From NCBI GenBank assembly GCA_030428915.1, contig JAUIDM010000004.1, positions 1-38,388 on the forward strand: 38,388 nt of DNA, read 5' to 3'. Positions 13,137 through 19,706 of this stretch are shown here, piece by piece. Both the position numbers and the translations under genes were made by a program. This DNA is from Alphaproteobacteria bacterium (GTDB lineage: Bacteria; Pseudomonadota; Alphaproteobacteria; Rhodobacterales; Rhodobacteraceae). The notes under the pieces are model-generated. The model worked only from the letters and a program-made list of their open reading frames with translations. It was not told where the DNA came from and made no database searches. Numbering within the stretch: the stretch's first letter is position 1; every line of letters begins with the position of its first letter.

Positions 13137-13165
13137 TTGCAACGCGTTGCGCAGTGGCGTATGAT
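13137..13165 (+). promoter_or_regulatory. Putative internal early promoter with operator palindrome
   Basis: TTGCAA (13137-13142) and TATGAT (13160-13165) are exactly 17 bases apart, the best sigma70 match seen in the window. The perfect palindrome GCAACGCGTTGC (13139-13150) covers the -35 and spacer, and GTTGCGCA (13146-13153) repeats the 8-mer of the control region at 9016-9023. This suggests a second repressor-controlled promoter inside the right arm. Confidence 0.65.
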
Positions 13166-13190
13166 GCAATCAACGGAAACGGAGGAACGC

Positions 13191-13343
13191 TTGCCGGTTC
13201 GCAGCACGATGAAACGCCTTCTAGAGCGTCTTGGCTTTATCCACGTCGCCGGGTGGGTGCGCAAGGAAGACGCCCCCGCAATACGGCGCAAGATAGAGGA
13301 CGCGTGGGAGGAAGTGGAAAGGATACGCGATGATAGGAAATAA
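13191..13343 (+). CDS. Small hypothetical protein with likely TTG start
   Basis: If transcription begins about seven bases after the TATGAT element (near 13172), the upstream ATG codons at 13161 and 13164 are outside the message. GGAGG at 13181-13185 then lies five bases before a TTG at 13191, giving a 50-residue product (PVRSTMKRLLERLGFIHVAG, then WVRKEDAPAIRRKIEDAWEE). The protein is small and charged, with no recognised domain. Confidence 0.55.
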   Translation: MPVRSTMKRLLERLGFIHVAGWVRKEDAPAIRRKIEDAWEEVERIRDDRK

Positions 13344-13689
13344 CATTTGGGATTCCCGTGCCCGTTCTAGGCTTCTGCATGTTATTCCGCAGCACATCAA
13401 TCATGCGCCGCTTCAGATACGAGGCTCACGCGTAGCACTGCGGCGGCTCGGCAACGCCCTCATAGACGCAGCAGAGTCGGGAAAGCAGGACACGTCTACT
13501 GTTGAAATGATGGCGTCTGACGGGGAGGGGTATAATGTCGAAATCTCCCCTATGTCCGACCAACAGATGGAAGATGGGCCTCTCCCGTACGCGCAACTCG
13601 GCTATCCGTGGGATTTTGAGAGGTGCTGGAATTGTGATGAGCTCCACGCCGCGCGGGAGGAAGTGGAGGAGATCAAGCGAGATGGCTAA
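13330..13689 (+). CDS. Hypothetical protein
   Basis: A 119-residue protein, AAGGAT upstream, overlapping the previous gene by 14 bp. The middle (HINHAPLQIRGSRVALRRLGNALIDA) looks like a small alpha/beta fold; a later segment, WDFERCWNCDELHAAREE, contains a CxxC pair and a charged helix. The family is not recognised. Confidence 0.6.
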   Translation: MIGNNIWDSRARSRLLHVIPQHINHAPLQIRGSRVALRRLGNALIDAAESGKQDTSTVEMMASDGEGYNVEISPMSDQQMEDGPLPYAQLGYPWDFERCWNCDELHAAREEVEEIKRDG

Positions 13690-13756
13690 CCGTTCGGCAC
13701 CCGCCACGGCCCGCGTTTTCCGGGCGGCCCAAGAAATGAGGACCAAAGGAGCATGA
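13682..13756 (+). CDS. Possible 24-residue basic peptide
   Basis: ATG 13682 overlaps the end of the previous gene and runs to the TGA just before the DHH gene. The product (ANRSAPATARVFRAAQEM) is short and basic. It fills the only gap between two overlapping genes, the sole argument for it. It may simply be a spacer carrying the AAAGGAG site of the next gene. Confidence 0.3.
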   Translation: MANRSAPATARVFRAAQEMRTKGA

Positions 13757-13757
13757 T

Positions 13758-14648
13758 ATGCCGTACCAACCCGACGTTCTGATTTACCACGACAATTGCG
13801 ATGATGGGTTCGCCGCCGCTTGGGCGGTGCACAAGAAATGGGGCGATGCGGTTCAGTTCATCCCCAGCAACTATGGCCGTCCGTTGCCGAAGTGGCAGAA
13901 CGGCAGCGAAGTTCTCGTTGCTGACTTCTCGTTCCCGCCGGAGCAATGCGAAGACCTCGTAAACCAAGGTTGCCGCATCCTGATGCTTGATCACCACAAG
14001 ACGGCGCAGGAAAGCCTGTCGGGCCTTCACGCGATCCACCGCCCCACCATCGATAATGTAGGTCGCTGCTTCGACCGGATGGCCGGAACGTGGCGCGAAG
14101 AAGTCCTTGTCGAATTCGATATGAACCGGTCAGGCGCTCGGATGACTTGGGACTTTGCTTTCCCCGGCGAGGAAACGCCGGAGCTGATCCTTGCCGTAGA
14201 GGATCGCGACCTTTGGCGTTTCAACCGTCACGATACCAAACTGGTGAGCATGTACCTGCGCTCGCTGGATCGGGACTTCGCGCAATGGGATGCGGCGGCA
14301 GCGCTCTACAGCGACGACCCCGAGCGCTTTCTTGGCGAAGCGCAGGCCATCAAGCGGTTCTATGATCAGCGCATCAAGGCGATCTGCGAGACTGCGGGCC
14401 TACAGGATTTTCAGGGACACAGTGGTGTTCCTGTCACCTATGCCTGCCCCTACGATTTCGTTTCGGACACCTGCCACACGCTGCTTGCGATGCATCCCGA
14501 CGCGCCGTTCGCCGTGGCCGTGATCCAGAACAGCGAGGGGATTACCTACTCTCTCCGCAGCGCGGATGATCGCGTGGACGTGTCGGCGATTGCAAAGGCC
14601 AACGGAGGCGGCGGACACCGGAACGCGGCGGGCTTTCGAGTGGCGTGA
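13758..14648 (+). CDS. DHH-DHHA1 family phosphoesterase
   Basis: A 296-residue protein with the full DHH set: HDNCDDG at 11-17, VADFS near 54-58, the defining LDHHKTA at 77-83, an acidic AVEDRD near 150, and the DHHA1 motif GGGGHRNAAGF at 283-293. The family includes RecJ, nanoRNases and cyclic-dinucleotide or pAp phosphodiesterases, which use two Mn ions to cut phosphodiesters. The length and lack of OB-fold extensions fit a nanoRNase-like enzyme rather than RecJ. AAAGGAG precedes the start. In a phage it could recycle short RNAs or destroy defence signal nucleotides; that is speculation. Confidence 0.88.
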   Translation: MPYQPDVLIYHDNCDDGFAAAWAVHKKWGDAVQFIPSNYGRPLPKWQNGSEVLVADFSFPPEQCEDLVNQGCRILMLDHHKTAQESLSGLHAIHRPTIDNVGRCFDRMAGTWREEVLVEFDMNRSGARMTWDFAFPGEETPELILAVEDRDLWRFNRHDTKLVSMYLRSLDRDFAQWDAAAALYSDDPERFLGEAQAIKRFYDQRIKAICETAGLQDFQGHSGVPVTYACPYDFVSDTCHTLLAMHPDAPFAVAVIQNSEGITYSLRSADDRVDVSAIAKANGGGGHRNAAGFRVA

Positions 14649-14650
14649 TC

Positions 14651-14761
14651 ATGACCCCCTGCCGGTCCCGCCGCCTGTACCGCCGCGCGTTCGGCGATTT
14701 CATCAATGTCTGTGTCTGTTGCCTGACCCATGACGGGCAGCCCGTAGCGAAAGGAGAGTGA
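14651..14761 (+). CDS. Possible small Cys-containing protein (36 residues)
   Basis: ATG 14651 lies directly after the DHH stop, and the frame ends in the ribosome site of the next gene. The product is basic at first (TPCRSRRLYRRAF) and contains CVCC. It is too short to classify and is included because the region is otherwise fully packed with genes. Confidence 0.4.
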   Translation: MTPCRSRRLYRRAFGDFINVCVCCLTHDGQPVAKGE

Positions 14762-14765
14762 GGCC

Positions 14766-15011
14766 ATGACGCACAGTGAACGCGAAGCCGTCGAGAAAGC
14801 CTATGGGCTTCTCTGGCGCTACCTCGGACGCAACAGGCTGGTCCATGAAGCGCGCGGACGCCTTTTGCCGATAATCGGCCAAGAAGGCCAGGAGCGCGGC
14901 ATAGCCTACGTCACCGAGAAATACGGCCCCGTCACCGACAATGAAATGCTCACGTCAGCGGCGGAAGACACCCCCGCAGGCGCAGAGCCTGCCAGCCGGA
15001 GGGGCAAATGA
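14766..15011 (+). CDS. Small hypothetical protein
   Basis: An 81-residue protein with AAAGGAGAG upstream of ATG 14766. The N-terminal 55 residues are helical (EREAVEKAYGLLWRYLGRNR) and the tail is low-complexity (AAEDTPAGAEPASRRGK). The next gene starts within its stop codon. No domain is recognised. Confidence 0.6.
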   Translation: MTHSEREAVEKAYGLLWRYLGRNRLVHEARGRLLPIIGQEGQERGIAYVTEKYGPVTDNEMLTSAAEDTPAGAEPASRRGK

Positions 15012-15223
15012 TGGGGCAATACCCGTTTGATGACGAAATGGACGGCGTTCTATTCCGGTTCTGGATACGGGCGGCTTCATACCCCGGCGGGTGGCCGGGC
15101 GACCTTATGGGCGCTCTAATTAATTGCCATACGCCGGACGACTACCGCCGCGCTCTGTGCGATCTGGCCGAAGCAAAGGGCGTAAACCTCCCTAACCCAA
15201 AGGACCGCCACAATGACCTATGA
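15008..15223 (+). CDS. Small hypothetical protein
   Basis: ATG 15008 (or the adjacent ATG 15011) follows GGAGGGG and overlaps the previous TGA. The 71-residue acidic product contains DDEMDGVLFRFWIRAASYPG, then INCHTPDDYRRALCDLAEAK. No family is recognised; it is a typical member of this early accessory block. Confidence 0.6.
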   Translation: MMGQYPFDDEMDGVLFRFWIRAASYPGGWPGDLMGALINCHTPDDYRRALCDLAEAKGVNLPNPKDRHNDL

Positions 15224-15371
15224 CACCCTATCCCACCTGAGCGACCCGACGATCTGGCTCGCCCTTGCGTCCCTGACCGTTGCAGCGGCTGTGCTGACGG
15301 CCTTCGCGCTGGCGTGGGTGAACCTGTGGCGAGAGGGCCGGAAAGCCCGTGGAAATGAACGGAGGAAGTGA
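15213..15371 (+). CDS. Small membrane protein (52 residues)
   Basis: ATG 15213 overlaps the previous gene by 11 bp. A single transmembrane helix (TIWLALASLTVAAAVLTAFA, about residues 13-32) is followed by a basic tail (LWREGRKARGNERRK), so the C-terminus should face the cytoplasm. It is paired with another membrane protein starting at its stop codon. Confidence 0.6.
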   Translation: MTYDTLSHLSDPTIWLALASLTVAAAVLTAFALAWVNLWREGRKARGNERRK

Positions 15372-15610
15372 TGGACAGATTGCTTACAAATATCAAAGAC
15401 AGCGCCGCGACAGCGGGCGTCGTGTCGTGGATTTCGGTCGCGATGATAATCGGTAGCTATTCCTATGGGTGGCCTTCCGAGAGGGTTGCCGGTTGGGCTG
15501 CTATCGCGTTGGTCATTTCCCTTCCCGCCCTCATTCTAGGTGACCTCGTCATCGCCGCACTGCGCGCTCTGTTCGCTGCCCGCCAATCAGACGCAGAGGG
15601 GGAAGGGTGA
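15371..15610 (+). CDS. Small two-pass membrane protein
   Basis: ATG 15371 has GGAGGAA upstream and overlaps the previous TGA. The 79-residue product has two hydrophobic segments (about 15-32, GVVSWISVAMIIGSYSYG; 41-64, GWAAIALVISLPALILGDLV) and a charged tail. It is adjacent to a single-pass protein, so the two might form a membrane pair, possibly superinfection-related. No function is known. Confidence 0.6.
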   Translation: MDRLLTNIKDSAATAGVVSWISVAMIIGSYSYGWPSERVAGWAAIALVISLPALILGDLVIAALRALFAARQSDAEGEG

Positions 15611-15756
15611 TGGGTATCATCAAGATATGCCGCAAGTGCGGCGGCGCGGGATGGCGCTTGGTCGCAGTGAAGCCAATTAGCTTTCGTCCGTGCAGTAAAT
15701 GCGGTGGCCGTAAGGGGCGCATCGCCCGCAAGGAGGCCCCCGATGCAGATACCTGA
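15610..15756 (+). CDS. Zinc-ribbon protein, DnaJ-like CxxC repeats
   Basis: A 48-residue protein starting within the preceding TGA. It has two matching zinc-binding units, CRKCGGAG and CSKCGGRKG, spaced like half of a DnaJ zinc finger (CxxCxGxG). It is basic overall. Such tiny ribbons are common in phage early regions and may bind nucleic acid or a host protein. It is too short for many gene finders, but the motif is clear. Confidence 0.65.
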   Translation: MGIIKICRKCGGAGWRLVAVKPISFRPCSKCGGRKGRIARKEAPDADT

Positions 15757-15955
15757 TGTCAAAATATCAGGCCGCGACTTGCGCGTAGGGATGGGCATTG
15801 GCGGCTACGACATGGAGTGGACAGCGGAGCATATGCCGAGCGGATGCAAGGTCATCTGGCAGTCGCACGGGGCTTACCCAGAAAGTCAGCACAAGCTGAG
15901 AGACCGGGCGCTAATGGCGTTGGAATTGATGGTGGAGATTTACGATGCAGATTGA
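15743..15955 (+). CDS. Small hypothetical protein
   Basis: ATG 15743 has AAGGAGG seven bases upstream and overlaps the zinc-ribbon gene by 14 bp. The 70-residue product contains KISGRDLRVGMGIGGYDMEW and a helical end (LRDRALMALELMVEIYDAD). A longer in-frame start at 15704 would give an unlikely Arg/Pro-rich head. The function is unknown. Confidence 0.6.
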   Translation: MQIPDVKISGRDLRVGMGIGGYDMEWTAEHMPSGCKVIWQSHGAYPESQHKLRDRALMALELMVEIYDAD

Positions 15956-16166
15956 TGACGACGTGCTGAGAGAGGTGGAGGCGGCGCTATATCCGTTCTC
16001 CGACATGGCTGGCGAAATGTTCGCCCGCAATTGGCATCTCGACCAACTTGCATTGGCGCTTGACAACCCTAGAGATCCGCACCGCCTGTTTTTCACACAC
16101 TTCAATGACGCCCGCACCGCCCTCGCCCGCCTCCGCAAAGCAATGGAGGACGGGAAGGATGGGTGA
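15945..16166 (+). CDS. Small hypothetical helical protein
   Basis: ATG 15945 overlaps the previous gene by 11 bp. The 73-residue product is mostly helical (DDDVLREVEAALYPFSDMAG, then FNDARTALARLRKAMEDGK). The repeated ending pattern ALARLRKAMED is common in small alphaproteobacterial phage proteins. No function is recognised. Confidence 0.6.
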   Translation: MQIDDDVLREVEAALYPFSDMAGEMFARNWHLDQLALALDNPRDPHRLFFTHFNDARTALARLRKAMEDGKDG

Positions 16167-16344
16167 GACGCCAGACCTAAGATGGTTCGATGAATACCCA
16201 AGCTGTTCACGCTGCGGGAAGCCTTCTCGTGGCATTCTGCGAGGCTTGGGAAACGCCAGCTACGGAGCGCACTGCATGACGTGCGCGAACCGTCGACTGA
16301 AAGCCAGCGAGAAAGAGCGCAAGAAGGACCACACCAATGACTGA
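16159..16344 (+). CDS. Small zinc-ribbon protein
   Basis: From ATG 16159 the product has 61 residues with paired CxxC motifs, CSRCGKPSRG and CMTCANRRL, about 24 residues apart, followed by a very basic helix (KASEKERKKDH). This is a classic single zinc ribbon with a nucleic-acid-binding tail. It overlaps the previous gene by 8 bp and the next by 8 bp. An upstream extension would cover the previous gene and is rejected. Confidence 0.65.
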   Translation: MGETPDLRWFDEYPSCSRCGKPSRGILRGLGNASYGAHCMTCANRRLKASEKERKKDHTND

Positions 16345-16756
16345 CAAAGCGCCGGAGCCGCTCGACCTGATTGCCCAATTGAATGGTCGGATTGCATTCT
16401 GCCGAAATCGTGGGGAAGTCAAAACTCCGACGTTGCTCACGCAAGCCGCCACCGCCCTCGAAGCAGCCAATGCCAGGATCGCGGAGTTGGAGGCGCGGCC
16501 ATCCGCGCGAGAGTGGTACGACGCATTCAGTGCGATGCGGAACGATATCAACGAGATCATCGGAAATATGCCTAGCCAAGAAAGCACGTTGGCAGAGGGT
16601 CCAGAAGCAATACACGAGACGGTGGTGGTAGTAGAGGCTGTTCGGAGTGCATTCGCCACCGCCCGCGCCGAAGCCTTGGAGGAAGCGGAGCGGGCCTGTA
16701 CCTGCAAAATCTGTGCCGGAACCATCCGCGCCCTAAAGGAGAAGCCCAATGGATGA
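16337..16756 (+). CDS. Coiled-coil phage protein with C-terminal CxxC
   Basis: A 139-residue protein. Residues 30-55 form a coiled coil (TQAATALEAANARIAELEAR), then a helical middle (DAFSAMRNDINEIIGNM) and a C-terminal CTCKICAGTIRAL with two close cysteine pairs. This layout recurs in many phage early proteins of unknown role (often labelled ead/Ea22-like). Here the family name is uncertain. Confidence 0.65.
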   Translation: MTDKAPEPLDLIAQLNGRIAFCRNRGEVKTPTLLTQAATALEAANARIAELEARPSAREWYDAFSAMRNDINEIIGNMPSQESTLAEGPEAIHETVVVVEAVRSAFATARAEALEEAERACTCKICAGTIRALKEKPNG

Positions 16757-17201
16757 CCTGAAAGGTAGCCGCGTCGAAGACGTTTTTTGGTCAAAGGTAA
16801 ACATCAAGGGGCGCAACGATTGCTGGGAATGGATGGCGGCGGTCAATGATCGGGGGCGCGGAAGATTCTACTTTAATGGCTCAATGGTATATGCCCCTCG
16901 TGTCGCTTGGATTTTGCACCACGGCAAACCAATCCCGAAGGGGAAGTGCGCTTGCCACACATGCGACAACCCATCCTGCTGCAACCCCGCCCATATCTGG
17001 GCAGGAACGATGAAAGACAACATTCGTGACTGCGTAAGGAAAGGCAGGCAGTGCAATACTAGAAAAACACATTGCCCAGCGGGGCACGAATACACGCATG
17101 AAAATACATACATCAACCCAAACACAAATAGGCGGCGGTGCCGAACATGCGAACGCGAAAACCGTCGCCTCAGAAAGTTATCACGGAGCGCAACAAAATG
17201 A
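16749..17201 (+). CDS. HNH homing-type endonuclease
   Basis: A 150-residue protein with the arrangement of free-standing phage HNH endonucleases: an N-terminal NDCWEWMAAVNDRGRG, then RVAWILHHGKPIPKG, the HNH core CHTCDNPSCCNPAHIWAGT, and a C-terminal zinc knuckle (HCPAGHEYTHENTY, then RRRCRTCERENRRLRK). These enzymes cut DNA and often spread themselves between phage genomes. It is tightly overlapped by neighbours on both sides, so it has settled into the operon. The codon use looks slightly more AT-rich than its neighbours. Confidence 0.9.
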   Translation: MDDLKGSRVEDVFWSKVNIKGRNDCWEWMAAVNDRGRGRFYFNGSMVYAPRVAWILHHGKPIPKGKCACHTCDNPSCCNPAHIWAGTMKDNIRDCVRKGRQCNTRKTHCPAGHEYTHENTYINPNTNRRRCRTCERENRRLRKLSRSATK

Positions 17202-17485
17202 CCCGCCTCATCCTCACCATCCCGCTACTCGCCGCCTGCGCCTGCCCCCTGCCGGATCTCGTATGCGACCCCGTAACCAATCTCTGCGTCTGCACCGGCC
17301 CCACGGGCTCTGTAACGGCGTCTGGACCGGATGACCGCGACCGGGCAAGGCCGGAGCCGGAGGACAAGCCGGAGCGGCCTGAGAAGCCGGAGAAAGAGCC
17401 GGAAGGCCCGAAGGAAGACCCGGAGCCTGACCGGGAGAAAGAACCCGAGAAGCACAAGGATTGGAAGGAGCGGCAAAATGGGTGA
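17198..17485 (+). CDS. Proline/glutamate-rich lipoprotein
   Basis: From ATG 17198 (overlapping the HNH stop as ATGA) the product has 95 residues. A signal peptide TRLILTIPLLAAC has a plausible lipobox LLAAC with Cys 14, followed by more cysteines (CPLPDLVC, LCVC). The second half is almost entirely Pro, Glu, Lys and Asp (PEPEDKPERPEKPEKEPE), an extended periplasmic arm. It lies far from the lysis genes, so it is probably not the o-spanin. It could alter the envelope early in infection. Confidence 0.65.
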   Translation: MTRLILTIPLLAACACPLPDLVCDPVTNLCVCTGPTGSVTASGPDDRDRARPEPEDKPERPEKPEKEPEGPKEDPEPDREKEPEKHKDWKERQNG

Positions 17486-17690
17486 ATGGCAACCGATTTC
17501 GACAGCGCCGAAGGACGGGACGACGATCCTCGTTTGTCTTCCGCGCATGATGAACCTGATTGTCCGAGCGTACTACAGCCGCGTGCATAAATACTGGCGG
17601 ACTGATTGCGAAACCGATGGAGGAATAACAAACCCGACGTTCTTCCATGATGGCGATGTATGGCAGCCCCTACCGGAGCCGCCGAAATGA
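17478..17690 (+). CDS. DUF551-like small protein
   Basis: From ATG 17478 the product has 70 residues and opens GEWQPISTAPKDGTTILVC, the pattern of DUF551-type phage proteins (WxPIxxAPKDGTxILV), ending DGDVWQPLPEPPK. The fold is small and beta-rich. Its role is unknown despite being very common in phages of Gram-negative hosts. It overlaps the upstream lipoprotein gene by 8 bp. Confidence 0.7.
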   Translation: MGEWQPISTAPKDGTTILVCLPRMMNLIVRAYYSRVHKYWRTDCETDGGITNPTFFHDGDVWQPLPEPPK

Positions 17691-18049
17691 ACCGCACAGC
17701 ACTCATATCGCTGAAAGAGAAGGTGGAGGCGGGGGCCGAGTTCGATTGGGGCTTCTGCGAAAATCCGGCGCGCCTCGCTTTTCCTGTCATGTGGGGTGTC
17801 GCGATGCGGGCCTATGAAGGCTCCCTCGATGCCGCCAAGGCGCTGCACGAATCTGTGCTGCCGGGGCGCGGGACGGCGATCAATACCGAACGCGGATATG
17901 TCGCCATATATGGGAAGGGCATAGCTGGAAAGTGTGATGCGGCATGTTTTGACAACCCCGCCCGAGCGTGGTTGCTGGCGATCCTGTCCGCACTCATTGC
18001 AATGGAAACCGACCGCGAGGAAGAACGCGAAGCCGAAGAGGGGTATTGA
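17687..18049 (+). CDS. Conserved hypothetical phage protein
   Basis: From ATG 17687 (ATGA overlap) the product has 120 residues. The segments LKEKVEAGAEFDWGFCENPA, then AYEGSLDAAKALHESVLPG and ARAWLLAILSALIAMETD match a pattern I recall from many alphaproteobacterial phages and prophages. The biochemical role is unknown. The C-terminus is acidic (DREEEREAEEGY). Confidence 0.7.
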   Translation: MNRTALISLKEKVEAGAEFDWGFCENPARLAFPVMWGVAMRAYEGSLDAAKALHESVLPGRGTAINTERGYVAIYGKGIAGKCDAACFDNPARAWLLAILSALIAMETDREEEREAEEGY

Positions 18050-18050
18050 G

Positions 18051-18266
18051 ATGGGCGACGTAAACCTTCACGACACTACCGACGCAACAGTTTGGGCGGA
18101 TGAGTTCTGCAAACGCTGGCCGTCCGCGCTATGCCAAATCGAAGGCCGCGAAGGCGTCGAGACCGAAGAAGATTTTCGCGAAATCATGGTCGGCTGGTTC
18201 GCCAATGCCATCATGGCGGGTGTTGACAGCGAAGCGCGGAAGCATCTGCCTGACCCCGCCCCATGA
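18051..18266 (+). CDS. Conserved small phage protein
   Basis: From ATG 18051, directly after the previous stop, the product has 71 residues: VNLHDTTDATVWADEFCKRW, then FREIMVGWFANAIMAGVDSE. The pattern (D-T-D-x-VWAxEF ... WFANAIMAG) is familiar from phage early regions. The function is unknown. Longer in-frame starts overlap the previous gene and are rejected. Confidence 0.7.
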   Translation: MGDVNLHDTTDATVWADEFCKRWPSALCQIEGREGVETEEDFREIMVGWFANAIMAGVDSEARKHLPDPAP

Positions 18267-18505
18267 CCCCCGCTGTACTGGACCAAGTGGAGCGGGCGTT
18301 GGATCTGCTAATTGGGAACGTCACCGCGCCTCATGTTCGATACGAAACCGGTTGCTGCATGTGCGGAAACGACATGGATGGCGGTTGGGGGTGCGACGGC
18401 CACCCGCCGACCGATAGCGGAGTTTATCATATGGGTGGTGCGATTGATGACGCCCGCGCAGCACTCACCGCTCTACGGGCGGCAAGGAAGAAGGGGGCGG
18501 AGTGA
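18263..18505 (+). CDS. Small hypothetical protein with a cysteine cluster
   Basis: ATG 18263 overlaps the previous TGA as ATGA. The 80-residue protein has a helical first third, then CCMCGNDMDGGWGCDGH, a possible zinc site, and a helical end (GAIDDARAALTALRAARKK). The family is not recognised. Confidence 0.6.
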   Translation: MTPAVLDQVERALDLLIGNVTAPHVRYETGCCMCGNDMDGGWGCDGHPPTDSGVYHMGGAIDDARAALTALRAARKKGAE

Positions 18506-18717
18506 TGCGCTGCGCTGATTGCCGGTATTTCGAGCAAAGCAACGAAGCTCATGGCTACCTTGGCATGGAAAACTTCGGCCACTGCGGCAGATGGCATGAA
18601 GGCTACCATCTGGAAGCACCCTTATCGCCAAATGAAGCGTGGGTGGAAAATGACGAAGGGTGGGGTAGCGTCGTAGGCCCGGATTTCGGCTGTGTCTTGT
18701 TCGAGGCTCGCCCATGA
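18505..18717 (+). CDS. Small cysteine-rich hypothetical protein
   Basis: ATG 18505 shares a base with the previous stop and has GGCGGAG upstream. The 70-residue product opens MRCADCRYFEQSN and continues FGHCGRWHEGYH, then FGCVLFEARP; the spaced Cys residues fit a small metal-binding fold seen in other phage proteins of unknown function. Confidence 0.65.
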   Translation: MRCADCRYFEQSNEAHGYLGMENFGHCGRWHEGYHLEAPLSPNEAWVENDEGWGSVVGPDFGCVLFEARP

Positions 18718-18956
18718 ACCGCCGCACCTTCATCGGGCTGCTGACCGCCCCCATGATCGTGAGGGCGACAAGCCTTGATGCGCTGCCGAGAGGCGTGCCG
18801 TTGGACCCGCTCTATCGCGCTACAATATCGCTTTCCAAGGGCGGCGGGCTTTGTCACATCACCGCAAAGCGAAGCCGCGTTCTCGAAGTCATTGCCTACT
18901 ACGAAAAAACGCCGGGGGTTGGGTGGTACTCTTACGGCCCTACAGGTTCGGCCTAA
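18714..18956 (+). CDS. Small exported protein, Tat-like signal
   Basis: The last gene of the rightward arm encodes 80 residues. The N-terminus NRRTFIGLLTAPMIVRA has a twin arginine followed by a hydrophobic run, as in Tat or Sec signals; the mature part is short (AYYEKTPGVGWYSYG). It overlaps the previous gene by 4 bp and ends 21 bp before the convergent leftward late genes. An exported or membrane-held role is likely; no function is recognised. Confidence 0.6.
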   Translation: MNRRTFIGLLTAPMIVRATSLDALPRGVPLDPLYRATISLSKGGGLCHITAKRSRVLEVIAYYEKTPGVGWYSYGPTGSA

Positions 18957-18977
18957 ACCCCCCGCTGCCCGATAGCC

Positions 18978-19703
18978 CTACAGCACCGGCATGACATCGA
19001 ACCGAACGTTACCGGTACCGGTGTGCTCATAGGCAATCATCGTCTTGCCCTGATCGTAGCCCTCGGCCTCAACGCCCGTTCCGTCGATGTGGCTTACGTC
19101 AATGCTTGGGTGGACCGTCTCGGCCCCCGTCGCCACGTCATAGGTCTTGACGCGCGGGGCAACGTCCTCGCCACCTGAGATAACGACCACGGTGTTCGGA
19201 TCTAGGAAACCGACACCCTGGACCGCACCTTCGGAAATCCAGAACCGGTCCGTGAACATCTCGTCGCCGATGCCTGAATACTTGGTGGAGGCGAAAAACG
19301 CCGCCTGATCCGCGATCCGCACCCGCTTGTCCTTTGTCCCGGGATACTTGGTCATCACGACGATGCGCCCGAAACCGTTGCCGAGAAGGATATTCCGTTC
19401 GGGGTCGGCGCTTGTCACCTTGTAGCGCGGAAATTCGTCCGTGTAGATGTGTTCGCCGTTAACCCGCACCTCGAACGGCAGAACCTCGTACTGCGTCCCG
19501 ATGGCGAATTTCATGCCGCCAAGATGGATTAACCCATCGCCGTGGCCCCAATCCTTCGCGTTGGAATGCGAGGTGTAGCCGCCCAACTGCTTCAGGCTCA
19601 GCACCACCTGATCGTCGGTTGTGCTGCGCGTGATCCATGTTCTGCAGCACTCCTGCACGAAATCTTGCGGATAACGGTCGCGGACGAGTTCCTGCTTGCC
19701 CAT
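18978..19703 (-). CDS. Hypothetical beta-rich protein at the end of the late operon
   Basis: A 241-residue protein with no signal peptide. Repeated beta-strand and turn patterns (GDGLIHLGGMKFAIGTQYEV, NPERN-like turns, GFLDPNTVVVISGGEDVAPR, TYDVATGAETVHPS) suggest a beta-propeller or jelly-roll fold, as in virion decoration or receptor-interacting proteins. It is the last leftward gene, after lysis. The family is not recognised. Confidence 0.65.
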   Translation of the reverse strand: MGKQELVRDRYPQDFVQECCRTWITRSTTDDQVVLSLKQLGGYTSHSNAKDWGHGDGLIHLGGMKFAIGTQYEVLPFEVRVNGEHIYTDEFPRYKVTSADPERNILLGNGFGRIVVMTKYPGTKDKRVRIADQAAFFASTKYSGIGDEMFTDRFWISEGAVQGVGFLDPNTVVVISGGEDVAPRVKTYDVATGAETVHPSIDVSHIDGTGVEAEGYDQGKTMIAYEHTGTGNVRFDVMPVL

Positions 19704-19706
19704 GGC

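Noticed and set aside
19011-19022. ACCGGTACCGGT perfect palindrome near the end of the late operon
   Set aside because: It lies within the coding part of the last leftward gene. No promoter or terminator features are attached, so it is probably chance.
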